Origin: Myxococcales bacterium UBA5297
Lineage (GTDB): Bacteria; Myxococcota; Myxococcia; Myxococcales; UBA5297
Assembly: GCA_002408385.1 (NCBI GenBank)
Contig: DHSB01000003.1
Coordinates: forward strand, 15,546 to 32,152
Length of the DNA: 16,607 nucleotides
Direction: 5' to 3'
Position 1 is the first letter of the stretch, and each line of letters starts with the position of its first letter. The translations under genes were made by a program, and so were the position numbers. Shown here piece by piece: positions 10,106 through 16,607 of this stretch. The notes beneath the pieces were generated by a model. The model was given only the letters and a program-made list of their open reading frames with translations. It was not told where the DNA came from and made no database searches.

Positions 10106-10123
10106 CGCCCGGCCGTCCGGGCG
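10106..10123. terminator. Small GC hairpin downstream of the cNMP-domain gene
   Basis: CGCCCGG (10106-10112) and CCGGGCG (10117-10123) form a perfect 7-bp stem with a CCGT loop. It lies about 165 nt past the stop of the leftward cNMP-domain gene and about 75 bp upstream of the M50 start. There is no T tract. It may separate the two genes transcriptionally; that role is speculative. Confidence 0.3.
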
Positions 10124-10288
10124 GCGGCGCGCGAGGTCTACGCCGCGAGCGGCGGTGGTCATCCGCCGGCGGGGCGAGAGCGAGCGAATCTCGACGGCGG
10201 CCAGAATCCATCCTCACGGCGTCGCGAGCCTCTGGCGAGCGAGCGCGTGGCGGCTCGTGGGAGGCCACGGCACGGAAGCTGGCGCTCT

Positions 10289-11725
10289 TTAGCCGAGCCC
10301 GAGCCCCGGGATGCCCAGGTCGCCGACGAAGACGTCCTTCTCGACGAGCATCCCCTCCTGATCAAGCCGCTGGGGCAGCAGGCGCAGGGCAGGGTAGTCC
10401 TTCACGAAGTCGTTGAAGGCCTTCTGGGTCAGGCAGGAAAGTGAGGTGGCCTCGGTCGCCGCGATGCTGCAGCGGCAAGGGCTGCCGGAGAGCGCGGAGA
10501 AGACGCCGAAGAACTGGCCGCGGCCCAGGGTTGCGAGCGACTGCTCGGCGCCGCCGCCAAGGCGCTTTTTGACCTCGAGCCCGCCGGAGACGACGAGGAA
10601 CAGCCCGTTGAACACCTCGCCCGGAGCGACCGCGGTCTCGCCGAGGGCGAGCTTCTTGTCGCCAAACTGCCCTATCAGCAGGCCGCGGGCGATGGCGTCG
10701 AGGTCCTCGAAGATCGGCGAGGAGGCGAGGAAGGTCTCGAGCAAGCGCTCCTTATAGTAGGTCGCGAGCGCGGTCTTCGCGGCGGGGTGCTCGCGCACCA
10801 TGTTGGCGAGCGCGCCGGCCGGCACCTCGAGCACCGAGACTTGACCGATGGCCCTGACGCTCGCGGCGCGCCGGCGACCCGCGAAGACGCCGAACAGCCC
10901 GAAGAGATCGCCCTGTCCGAAGTGTCGCAGCGCGATCTCCTTGCCGGCCCTCGTCGCGCGGACCACCTCGACCGAGCCTTCGGTCAGGATGAAGAACGAG
11001 TCGGCCTCTTCGCCCTCGCGAAACACGAAGCTGCGATCGCCCGCGGTGCGCAGCTTGACGGCGCGCGACAACTCGAGGAACGCCTCGCGGCCAAAAGTCG
11101 AGAAGAGAGCAGCGTTGCCGAGCGCCTCGATGACCCGCTCCGCGTCGACCGGGACACCGGGATCTGCTGTCGCCGGCGTCTCGTCCTCGACGAGCTCGAC
11201 GTCGTCGTCGGCCGCCTCCTCAATCTCCTCGAAGTCCTCAACGGCCTGCACCTCCTCGTCGGCCTGGCGTGGCTCGATGCGGTTGCCGGCCTCGTCGAAG
11301 AGGTCGATCTCTCCGCGCGCGTGTAGCTCGTCGAGCACGTCGGGCGGCACCAGCGAGGGCAGGCGGCAGGGGGCCGCAAGCGGCGCTGGGCTCGCTTCGA
11401 GGCACTGCGCTTCGTAGACCTTCAGCAGCTCGCTCGCGTCGAGCACGGCCTGGTCCGGCGGGGCGATGGGGCGGGCGACGCGCGCGAGCGGGGGCAGCTT
11501 GCGGCGGGCGGACTGGCCAGGGCTCGCGAAGCGGTCGGCCACCTCGGCACACACGCGCTGTTGCTGGGGGGGCACCGCGTCCATTTCGTTGCCGGGCTCA
11601 GGGGCCTTGAGCGCTTGGCCGCTGGCCGAATCCGGGTCTTTCTGACCTCGGGCTCGCTTGAGGACCGCGAGCGCGTCGTCGACAGCGCGCCGGCGCTTGG
11701 CTGCCTTCTTCCTTGGGGTGGTCAT
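10289..11725 (-). CDS. Protein with two cyclic nucleotide-binding (CRP-type) domains
   Basis: A 478-residue soluble protein. It has a Lys/Arg-rich N-terminus (T-P-R-K-K-A-A-K-R-R-R), a Pro/Ala-rich linker, and a very acidic stretch around 155-190 (E-E-I-E-E-A-A-D-D-D). The first cNMP-binding domain covers about 207-310 (S-F-F-I-L-T-E-G-S-V-E-V, F-G-Q-G-D-L-F-G-L-F, R-R-R-A-A-S-V-R-A). The second covers about 337-440 (L-F-L-V-V-S-G-G-L-E-V, G-R-G-Q-F-F-G-V-F, C-R-C-S-I-A-A). No HTH, kinase, cyclase or channel domain is present, so this is not a CRP-like transcription factor. In the phosphate-binding cassette the usual F-G-E is F-G-L in domain 1 and F-G-V in domain 2. Domain 1 keeps R-A-A but domain 2 does not, so domain 1 is the likelier ligand site. 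The ATG at 11725 has no Shine-Dalgarno sequence. It could be a PKA regulatory subunit-like adaptor. Confidence 0.9.
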   Translation of the reverse strand: MTTPRKKAAKRRRAVDDALAVLKRARGQKDPDSASGQALKAPEPGNEMDAVPPQQQRVCAEVADRFASPGQSARRKLPPLARVARPIAPPDQAVLDASELLKVYEAQCLEASPAPLAAPCRLPSLVPPDVLDELHARGEIDLFDEAGNRIEPRQADEEVQAVEDFEEIEEAADDDVELVEDETPATADPGVPVDAERVIEALGNAALFSTFGREAFLELSRAVKLRTAGDRSFVFREGEEADSFFILTEGSVEVVRATRAGKEIALRHFGQGDLFGLFGVFAGRRRAASVRAIGQVSVLEVPAGALANMVREHPAAKTALATYYKERLLETFLASSPIFEDLDAIARGLLIGQFGDKKLALGETAVAPGEVFNGLFLVVSGGLEVKKRLGGGAEQSLATLGRGQFFGVFSALSGSPCRCSIAATEATSLSCLTQKAFNDFVKDYPALRLLPQRLDQEGMLVEKDVFVGDLGIPGLGLG

Positions 11726-11735
11726 GAGGGGCGCA

Positions 11736-11764
11736 AGCTGCCGGGAACGAGGACCGGTTGTCAA
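11736..11764 (-). promoter_or_regulatory. Candidate promoter of the dual cNMP-domain gene
   Basis: A perfect -35 TTGACA (11764-11759) lies with its last base 33 nt ahead of the ATG at 11725. That distance would place the start of transcription within a few nucleotides of the start codon. The -10 at 17-18 bp spacing (GCAGCT or CAGCTT, near 11741-11735) is poor. No Shine-Dalgarno sequence lies between them. Confidence 0.33.
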
Positions 11765-11882
11765 CACGCCGGGCTGCCTGCCGGGGCCCAGGACGAGCTG
11801 CTTTCGGTCGGGAACTCGGACGGTTGCTCGCCAGCCGCGTTGTGCCCAGGTTCCATCCAAGGGCGTGGGCGAGGAGGGGCAG

Positions 11883-12476
11883 ATGCGAAAGGCGTTGTGG
11901 GTCGCGGGCGGAAGCGTGGTCTTCGTCCTCGCGTGCGCGAGCACCCAGGCGAGCAAGAAGGTCGAGGCAGAACCTGCCTTGCCCCAGGAATCGCCCACCG
12001 CGCCGGTCGCCGAGGTCTCGCCCGCGGCGCAGGTGGCCGACCTGAAGTACGTCGACGACGAGAACGGCTTTGAGATCGAGCGGCCCAACCCCGAGTGGAG
12101 CTTCCGCTCCGGCGAGGAGCTCTCCACCGAGAGCATCGCCGTGCCCCTGGTCGTCGCCAACGGCGAGAAGGGCGCACAGGTCGTCGTACAGGTCGCCCCC
12201 GCGGTCGCCACCCCAGCGCAGTTTGCCGAGCGGCTGACCGAAGGGCTCACCTCGCGGGCCGGCTTCGAGACCTCGGAGATCAAGCCCATCCCGCTCGCCG
12301 AAGGGGCGGTCGGCTTCGACTTCGACGTGGGCGAGCAGGTCCACGGCAGGGTGGCAATCCTCGAGGGCGCCGAGGGGCGGGTCTACGTGTTGTTGGCGAC
12401 CTGGCCCCAGAGCGCCCCCGGCGAGGTCGAGCGCGAGGTCGATCAGATTCTCGGCAGCATGAAGGCGCACAAGTAG
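11883..12476 (+). CDS. Small lipoprotein, possibly with a Mog1/PsbP-like domain
   Basis: A 197-residue protein. A short basic N-terminus and a hydrophobic stretch end in a lipobox V-L-A-C at Cys18, so it should be lipidated. Residues 20-50 are an Ala/Glu/Pro/Ser linker. The globular part starts near D-E-N-G-F-E-I-E-R-P and ends near V-D-Q-I-L-G-S-M-K. Its alternating strands and final helix resemble DUF1795/PsbP/Mog1-like domains, but this is a fold impression, not a recognised family. A strong purine-rich Shine-Dalgarno sequence (GAGGAGGGG, 11871-11879) precedes the ATG and fixes this start, though the frame is open upstream. It is divergent from the dual cNMP-domain gene, with 157 bp between the start codons, and lies 172 bp before the beta-barrel gene, with a large hairpin between. 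Confidence 0.9.
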   Translation: MRKALWVAGGSVVFVLACASTQASKKVEAEPALPQESPTAPVAEVSPAAQVADLKYVDDENGFEIERPNPEWSFRSGEELSTESIAVPLVVANGEKGAQVVVQVAPAVATPAQFAERLTEGLTSRAGFETSEIKPIPLAEGAVGFDFDVGEQVHGRVAILEGAEGRVYVLLATWPQSAPGEVEREVDQILGSMKAHK

Positions 12477-12487
12477 CCTGCCGGCTG

Positions 12488-12539
12488 TCGAGAGCCTTCG
12501 GGGTGGACTCGGCAGGCGAAAGCCCGGCAAGGCTCTCGA
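12488..12539. repeat. Inverted repeat with internal GAAA-loop hairpin
   Basis: TCGAGAGCCTT (12488-12498) and AAGGCTCTCGA (12529-12539) form a perfect 11-bp stem around a 30-nt loop. Inside the loop GGC-GAAA-GCC (12515-12524) makes a small GNRA-capped hairpin. It lies 12 bp after the lipoprotein stop and about 110 bp before the next gene on the same strand. No T tract follows. It could be an attenuator, an RNA-end stabiliser, or one copy of a dispersed intergenic repeat; only one copy is seen in this window. Confidence 0.7.
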
Positions 12540-12648
12540 GGCGACGCAGGGAGGCCGCGCCGCGGGTGGCTCGTGGGCCTGCGAGGCGGGGTCCGCAGGC
12601 TGCTCGCGACCGGCGGCCGGGCGAAGGGTGTTGTGCTCGAGAGGGACT

Positions 12649-13230
12649 ATGCGATCGCTCGGATGCTTTGCAGTTGTGATGGCGGCCGTACTGTGGGCGG
12701 CACCTGCGCCAGCGCAGGAGCAGAGCCCGGAGGAGCCGGCGCCGAGCAGCTTCGAGGTGCGGTTGAGAGGCGGGCTGGGCGGCTACACCGGCAGCTACGC
12801 CCCGCTCACCTCTGTCGGCCCGACCTGGGGGCTGAGCGTAGGCATCAGGACCGCCTCCTGGGCAGGGCTCGAGCTTGCGTACGAGGGCTCTCAAAACAGC
12901 CTGCAGGGCCGCGGGGGGGCGCTGGTTCGCAACGGTGGCCTGCTGCTCGGCAAGCTCTATTGCGGCCGGGGCGCGCTCCTGCCCTACCTCGGCGCCGGGG
13001 TGGGGGTCTCCCACGTCGACCCGACCCAAGGGGCGGGAGCCTCGGCGCTCGCGGACACGGTGGTCGAGGTGCCCATTGCCCTCGGCGTCGACTGGCGCAG
13101 CGGCGTCCTCAGCCTGGGGCTGCGGGCGGCCTTCAGTCTGCTCGTCGGCGAGAGGTTCCTACAGCCGCTGTCGCCTGACGGCCAGGCGGGTCTCGCCTCG
13201 GGCTCACTGCTCCTCGGGCTCGGATTCTGA
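12649..13230 (+). CDS. Small outer-membrane beta-barrel protein
   Basis: A 193-residue protein with a clear Sec signal peptide (M-R-S-L-G-C, a Val/Ala/Met core, then A-P-A-P-A-Q as cleavage region near residue 23). The mature part alternates polar and hydrophobic residues in Gly-rich strands: [39 protein letters not shown]. The last strand, S-L-L-L-G-L-G-F, ends in Phe, the typical C-terminal signal for BAM-assisted insertion. This fits an eight-strand OMP_b-brl/OmpA-like porin fold; ligand and role are unknown. The ATG at 12649 follows GAGAGGG with short spacing (3 nt) and gives a proper signal peptide; an ATG seven codons upstream (12628) is less likely. Its last 27 bp overlap the 3' end of the convergent regulator gene. 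Confidence 0.88.
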   Translation: MRSLGCFAVVMAAVLWAAPAPAQEQSPEEPAPSSFEVRLRGGLGGYTGSYAPLTSVGPTWGLSVGIRTASWAGLELAYEGSQNSLQGRGGALVRNGGLLLGKLYCGRGALLPYLGAGVGVSHVDPTQGAGASALADTVVEVPIALGVDWRSGVLSLGLRAAFSLLVGERFLQPLSPDGQAGLASGSLLLGLGF

Positions 13231-14922
13231 GCCTGGCGCCGCGCGCCTTGCCGACCCCTCGGGCGGCTCGCCTCCGGGGGTGATGCCGAGCTTTTCCATC
13301 CTGCGGTAGGCGGCCCCGCGCGACTGGCCGAGGGCGCGGGCGACGATCGACGCCCGGGTGCCGAGGCGCCGGCACGTCTTGACGAAGACCTCGTCCTCGA
13401 TGCGCTCGAGCGGCTTGCCGACGATGTAGACGCAGCTCGTGTCGTCGGAGAACGGGTCGTAGGCGGTGTCGGATTCGCTGGCCCGGTCGCCGCCGAGGTG
13501 GAGGTCGCGGTCGAAGAGGAGGTCCGCGGCTTCGATGGCCTCGCCGCGCCGCAGCAGCAGGCTGCGGTGGACGGTGTTCTTCAGCTCGCGCACGTTGCCG
13601 GGCCAATCGTAGTCGAGCAGCTTGCGCTCGGCGTCCGCGGCGAGCGTGACCGCCGCGCCCTGGGGCGAGTAGAGCTTCAGGAAGTGCTGGAGCAGGGAGC
13701 GCACGTCGCCGCGGCGGGCGCGCAGCGGCGGCAACTGGAGGGGGACGACGCACAGGCGCCAGTAGAGGTCTTCGCGGAAGGCGCCGCGCTTCACCTCGGC
13801 GCGCAGGTCGCGGTTGGTGGCGGCGACCACCCTTACGTCCGTGTTGATCGGGCGGGTCGCCCCGACGCGCTTGATCTCGCCGAGCTCGAGGGCGCGCAGC
13901 AGCTTTGCCTGCAGCCCGAGCGGCAGCTCGCCTATCTCGTCGAGGAAGAGCGTGCCCGTGTCGGCCTCCTCGAAGGCGCCGCGGCGCAGCCGTTCGGCGC
14001 CGGTGAAGGCTCCCTTCTCGTGGCCGAACAGCTCGCTCTCGACCAACTCCTTGCTGAGCGCGCCGCAGTTGACCGGCACGAACGGTTTGCTCGCGCGGGA
14101 GCTGCGCGCGTGGACCGCCCGGGCGACGAGCTCCTTGCCGGTGCCCGACTCGCCGAAGATCGAGACCGCGGCGTTCGAGTCGGCGACCCGCTCGATGGTG
14201 TCGAAGACTTTGCGCATCGCCGCGGTCGAGCCGACCATCCCCTCGAACGAGGAGAGCGGCTGGTCGCGGTCTGCGCGCGCGAGCACCACTTCGGCCTCGC
14301 CGACCCGCAGCGTGCTGCCGATGGGGACCTCGGCCTCGAAGATGCGCGCCGAGCCGACGAAGGTGCCGTTGCGCGATTGCAGATCGACGATCGCGAGGCC
14401 GTGATCGCGCCGCTCGATGCGGGCGTGCATCGCGGAGACGAACGGGTCCTCTATCCGCACCTCGCAGCTCTGCGCCGAGCCGATGGTCGCTTGGCGGCCG
14501 AGAGGGAGCGTGCGCTCTTCGCCGCCGGCGCGAACGATCAACCGCACGGGCACCGCGCGCGTCTCCGAGGCCGCGGTCGTCTGTACCACGGTGTCCCTGC
14601 CACTTGCCCCGCGGGTAGCTTCGTCGGTGAAGCCGGCCGAGGAGAGGCTGAAGATCGCCCGCCACTGTCCGAGGCCAATGTCGATGCCGTCATCGAGCGA
14701 GCGCTCCTGCGCCAGGTTGCCGGCGACCTCGGTGCCGCGCCCCGACAGGTCGCGCAGCCTCCAGGCGGCGCCCTCGAGCTCGAGCGCGAACTGCTGCCGC
14801 GAGACGCTCGGGTCGGGAACGAGGATGTCGTTGGCGGCCGCGCGGCCCACGGTGAGGCGTCGTCCGTCGAGCGCGACACGCATCAGCTCTTCGCTGCGCC
14901 GGAAGAAGATGAGCTCGGGCAT
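13204..14922 (-). CDS. Sigma-54-dependent transcriptional activator with two N-terminal FHA domains
   Basis: A 572-residue bacterial enhancer-binding protein. FHA1 spans about 15-95 and FHA2 about 125-215. The AAA+ domain (about 230-465) has Walker A G-E-S-G-T-G-K-E at 257-264, an intact sigma-54-contacting G-A-F-T-G-A loop at 304-309, Walker B G-T-L-F-L-D-E-I, and the W-P-G-N-V-R-E-L motif. A Fis-type HTH ends the protein ([18 protein letters not shown]). FHA domains bind phosphothreonine, so a Ser/Thr kinase pathway is the likely input instead of a receiver domain. The FHA sites are degenerate in complementary ways. FHA1 keeps Arg27 and Ser41 but has Gln44 for His and lacks the Asn of N-G-T. 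FHA2 keeps Ser163, His166 and Asn185, but Ser149 replaces the Arg. GGGGGAG precedes the ATG at 14922. Targets are unknown; I found no convincing sigma-54 promoter in the window. Confidence 0.96.
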   Translation of the reverse strand: MPELIFFRRSEELMRVALDGRRLTVGRAAANDILVPDPSVSRQQFALELEGAAWRLRDLSGRGTEVAGNLAQERSLDDGIDIGLGQWRAIFSLSSAGFTDEATRGASGRDTVVQTTAASETRAVPVRLIVRAGGEERTLPLGRQATIGSAQSCEVRIEDPFVSAMHARIERRDHGLAIVDLQSRNGTFVGSARIFEAEVPIGSTLRVGEAEVVLARADRDQPLSSFEGMVGSTAAMRKVFDTIERVADSNAAVSIFGESGTGKELVARAVHARSSRASKPFVPVNCGALSKELVESELFGHEKGAFTGAERLRRGAFEEADTGTLFLDEIGELPLGLQAKLLRALELGEIKRVGATRPINTDVRVVAATNRDLRAEVKRGAFREDLYWRLCVVPLQLPPLRARRGDVRSLLQHFLKLYSPQGAAVTLAADAERKLLDYDWPGNVRELKNTVHRSLLLRRGEAIEAADLLFDRDLHLGGDRASESDTAYDPFSDDTSCVYIVGKPLERIEDEVFVKTCRRLGTRASIVARALGQSRGAAYRRMEKLGITPGGEPPEGSARRAAPGSESEPEEQ

Positions 14923-15231
14923 GGTGGCTCCCCCTTAGGGTTGGTTCTCCAGGATCTACACCATCTGGCTCTGTCTGCCTTCCGGGCAAAGCAACGGATC
15001 GTGGTCGGGGCGCGACCGATTGAGGAAAAACCGACAACTCGCCCGAGCGAACAAGCGGAATCCGGTAGAGCTTGGACTTTCGTCCACCGAGCGGCGGCGC
15101 GGGGGCGAGCCGTCGCTGCCACTTCAAGAGGGAGGGCGGCACCCGCGGGACGCTTGGCGGGCGTTGACCAAAGCGGGGGGACAGGCCGCCACGGACCTCC
15201 GACCGAGGGCCGGGGACTCGGGCCTCAGGTG
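14923..15231. other. Intergenic region upstream of the FHA/sigma-54 activator gene
   Basis: These 309 bp hold no gene I can support. The part at about 14940-15080 is less GC-rich than its surroundings, as expected of a promoter region for the leftward activator gene, but I find no good -35/-10 pair. A small dyad (GGTCG/CGACC around a 5-nt loop, flanked by ATC/GAT) lies near 14997-15022. The right half is GC-rich and follows the PilZ stop. A TTG-started frame at 15020 is Arg-rich, runs into the PilZ gene and looks non-coding. Confidence 0.5.
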
Positions 15232-15546
15232 CTACAGCCGCGGCGCGAGATAGCGGGCCATCAGGAGCAGGTCGTCCCAGTCGACTTGGGAGAACGACAG
15301 CGCGACCCCGTCGGGGGCGCGCCGCTCGACGCGGCAGGTCGTGTCCACCTCTCGCCTCAGACCCGGGAGCGCGATGCGCACCTCGACCTCGTCGTCAAAC
15401 GGCAAGGCCTGTTCGAGAAAGAGCCCAGTCATCGAGAAGTCGCGAGCGCGGGCACTCAGGTGGCGGTTGCCAAGCTTGACCTGCACGGGGAAGCCGGCCG
15501 AAACCCGCGGGTGTTCTCGCTGGGGGCGCAGGGGAGGGGGCTGCAT
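15232..15546 (-). CDS. Single-domain PilZ protein (c-di-GMP receptor)
   Basis: A 104-residue protein that is little more than a PilZ domain. Both ligand motifs are present: R-x3-R at Arg10-Arg14 (R-E-H-P-R) and D-x-S-x2-G at Asp36, Ser38 and Gly41 (D-F-S-M-T-G). It should therefore bind cyclic di-GMP. There is no output domain, so it probably acts through a partner, as single-domain PilZ proteins do in motility, exopolysaccharide or transcription control. The ATG at 15546 is preceded by AAGGAGT at good spacing; the open frame continues upstream to 15603 without a better start. A weak promoter may exist on the minus strand: TTGACC (15603-15598), 18 bp, TACAGG (15579-15574). It is divergent from punA. 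Confidence 0.92.
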   Translation of the reverse strand: MQPPPLRPQREHPRVSAGFPVQVKLGNRHLSARARDFSMTGLFLEQALPFDDEVEVRIALPGLRREVDTTCRVERRAPDGVALSFSQVDWDDLLLMARYLAPRL

Positions 15547-15603
15547 GCTAGTGACTCCTTCGGGCGGGTGTCGCCTGTAGGAGGAGTGTAGCGGTGCGGT
15601 CAA

Positions 15604-15631
15604 GAAACCTGCCGATCGCGCGCCAGGTTTC
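15604..15631. promoter_or_regulatory. Perfect dyad between divergent PilZ and punA genes
   Basis: GAAACCTG (15604-15611) and CAGGTTTC (15624-15631) form a perfect 8-bp inverted repeat with a 12-bp spacer. It abuts the candidate PilZ -35 box and lies about 55 bp upstream of the candidate punA -35. A direct 9-mer GGCAGGCGG occurs nearby twice, at 15638 and 15664. The dyad could be an operator for a dimeric regulator of one or both genes. No known regulator's site is recognised. Confidence 0.4.
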
Positions 15632-15684
15632 CTGGGAGGCAGGCGGGCGGCAAGCGCTGCCTGGGCAGGCGGTGGCCTGCTTTC

Positions 15685-15712
15685 TTTACTGGCCGTCGCC
15701 TGCCGGTAGAAT
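15685..15712 (+). promoter_or_regulatory. Candidate punA promoter, near-leaderless
   Basis: A -35 TTTACT (15685-15690, 4 of 6 matches) is followed after 16 bp by a -10 TAGAAT (15707-15712, 5 of 6). The -10 ends 7 bp before the ATG at 15720, so transcription should begin at or within a base or two of the start codon. No Shine-Dalgarno sequence is present. Confidence 0.45.
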
Positions 15713-15719
15713 CGCCGTC

Positions 15720-16553
15720 ATGTCTCTCTACGACCAGATCCAGAAAACAGTCGAAGTCATCCGCGCCCGAACCGAGCTGGCGCCCAAGGTCGGGGTCATC
15801 CTCGGCTCGGGCCTCGGCAGCTTCGCCGACAGCCTGACGGCGAAGACCATCGTCCCGTACGGCGAGCTGCCCGGCTTTCCCACCTCGTCGGTTCCCGGAC
15901 ACGCCGGGCGCCTGGTGGTGGGCATGCTCGACGGCGCGCCGGTCGTCGCGATGCAGGGGCGCGTCCACATGTACGAAGGCTATGCGCCTTCGCAGGTTGC
16001 CTTCCCCGCCCGCGTGCTGTGTGCCCTCGGTATCGACAGCCTCGTCGTGACCAACGCGGCCGGCGGCATTCGCGCCGACCTGGAGCCGGGCGACCTGATG
16101 ATGATCACCGACCACATCAACCTGTCCGGCGCCAACCCGCTGGTGGGCCACAACGACGAGAAGCTCGGCCCGCGCTTCCCCGACATGAGCACGGCGTACG
16201 ACCCGAAGCTGTGTGCGCTGCTGCGCAAGACGGCCGAAAAGCTTGGCATCGGGCTCAAGGAGGGCGTCTACGTCTGGCTCTCGGGCCCCTCGTACGAGAC
16301 CCCGGCGGAGATCCGCATGCTGCGCACCCTGGGTGTCGACGCGGTCGGCATGAGCACCGTGCCCGAGGTGATTGTCGCTTCGCACATGGGCGTGCGCGTC
16401 GCTGGCATCTCCTGCATCACCAACTACGCCGCCGGCATCGGCAAGGAGCCGCTCTCTCACGAGGAGGTGGCCGAGACCGCCGGGAGAGTGCGAGATCGCT
16501 TCGCCGGATTGTTGGCGAGCTTCCTCCCGGCTATCGCCCTGCCGCGGGAGTAG
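15720..16553 (+). CDS. punA: Purine nucleoside phosphorylase (trimeric, PNP class)
   Basis: A 277-residue cytosolic enzyme that splits purine (deoxy)nucleosides with phosphate to the free base and (deoxy)ribose 1-phosphate, in purine salvage. Family motifs run in order: L-G-S-G-L-G (phosphate loop), P-G-H-A-G-R, Q-G-R-V-H-M-Y-E-G-Y, T-N-A-A-G-G-I, S-G-P-S-Y-E-T-P-A-E, G-M-S-T-V-P-E and C-I-T-N-Y-A-A-G. Glu197 and Asn235 align with human PNP Glu201 and Asn243, which bind the 6-oxopurine, so guanosine and inosine are likely substrates. The length matches trimeric PNPs rather than hexameric DeoD. The ATG at 15720 gives the usual N-terminus; the frame is open upstream to 15594 but has no family similarity and no ribosome-binding site. 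A xanthosine phosphorylase (XapA-like) specificity cannot be ruled out from motifs alone. Confidence 0.96.
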   Translation: MSLYDQIQKTVEVIRARTELAPKVGVILGSGLGSFADSLTAKTIVPYGELPGFPTSSVPGHAGRLVVGMLDGAPVVAMQGRVHMYEGYAPSQVAFPARVLCALGIDSLVVTNAAGGIRADLEPGDLMMITDHINLSGANPLVGHNDEKLGPRFPDMSTAYDPKLCALLRKTAEKLGIGLKEGVYVWLSGPSYETPAEIRMLRTLGVDAVGMSTVPEVIVASHMGVRVAGISCITNYAAGIGKEPLSHEEVAETAGRVRDRFAGLLASFLPAIALPRE

Positions 16554-16576
16554 AGGCTCGCCGATTCGAGACGGGA

Positions 16577-16599
16577 GCGCCCCCGGAGAGCGGGGGCGC
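16577..16599 (+). terminator. Hairpin downstream of punA
   Basis: GCGCCCCCG (16577-16585) pairs perfectly with CGGGGGCGC (16591-16599) around a GAGAG loop, starting 23 bp after the punA stop. This is a strong 9-bp GC stem. No T tract is seen in the eight remaining bases of the window. Confidence 0.6.
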
Positions 16600-16607
16600 C
16601 CGCCACC

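Noticed and set aside
14960..14980. TGG-(N)-TGC pattern suggesting a sigma-54 promoter near the activator gene
   Set aside because: The GG and GC elements are 8 bp apart instead of the required 10, and the flanking bases do not match.
15020..15253. Small TTG-started plus-strand frame in the gap before the PilZ gene
   Set aside because: It is Arg-rich, has no convincing ribosome-binding site, overlaps the 3' end of the PilZ gene and lacks recognisable motifs.
13498..15591. A roughly 700-codon plus-strand open frame across the activator and PilZ genes
   Set aside because: It is antisense to two genes with clear domains, has mirror-image composition and shows no motif of its own.

Overview
The window is very GC-rich DNA (I estimate about 70% G+C) with densely packed genes and codons that mostly end in G or C. 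Several features suggest a member of the Myxococcota (former Deltaproteobacteria) or a close relative: a surface lipoprotein with an Asp-Ala-Gly-rich stalk, an FHA-FHA-AAA+ sigma-54 activator, a single-domain PilZ protein, a protein with two cyclic-nucleotide-binding domains, and low-complexity tandem repeats. This placement is inferred from gene content, not from a database match.

Layout from left to right. Positions 1-126 hold six copies of a 21-bp repeat. It probably encodes Ala-Ser-Leu-Pro-Ser-Ser-Asp heptads of a leftward protein that leaves the window. A 644-residue cytoplasmic beta-propeller protein (343-2277, +) meets dnaE (2411-6022, -) tail to tail, across a strong palindromic hairpin. 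dnaE encodes a full-length replicative DNA polymerase III alpha subunit whose PHP metal site looks intact. After a gene-free divergent region come three rightward genes: an FmdB-type zinc ribbon protein (6403-6642), a beta-propeller lipoprotein (6889-8085) and the 23S rRNA pseudouridine synthase rluC (8187-9146). Two leftward genes follow: an M50-type integral membrane metallopeptidase (9297-10031) and, upstream of it in the direction of transcription, a dual cNMP-binding protein (10289-11725). Next are two rightward envelope genes, a small lipoprotein (11883-12476) and a small outer-membrane beta-barrel protein (12649-13230). The barrel gene overlaps the 3' end of a leftward FHA/sigma-54 activator gene (13204-14922) by 27 bp. 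Last come a leftward PilZ gene (15232-15546) and, divergent from it, purine nucleoside phosphorylase (15720-16553, +), followed by a hairpin at the right edge.

The genes do not form one obvious pathway. Replication (dnaE), ribosome modification (rluC) and purine salvage (punA) are interspersed with envelope proteins and with four signalling proteins that read different inputs: phosphothreonine (FHA), cyclic mononucleotides (cNMP domains), c-di-GMP (PilZ) and possibly regulated proteolysis (M50). I found no clear mobile element, CRISPR array, tRNA or rRNA, and no operon that is clearly an undescribed system. The best leads are the leftward reading of the left-edge repeat, the complementary degeneration of the two FHA domains, the possible ATC start of the M50 gene, and several promoters placed so that their mRNAs would be leaderless or nearly so.
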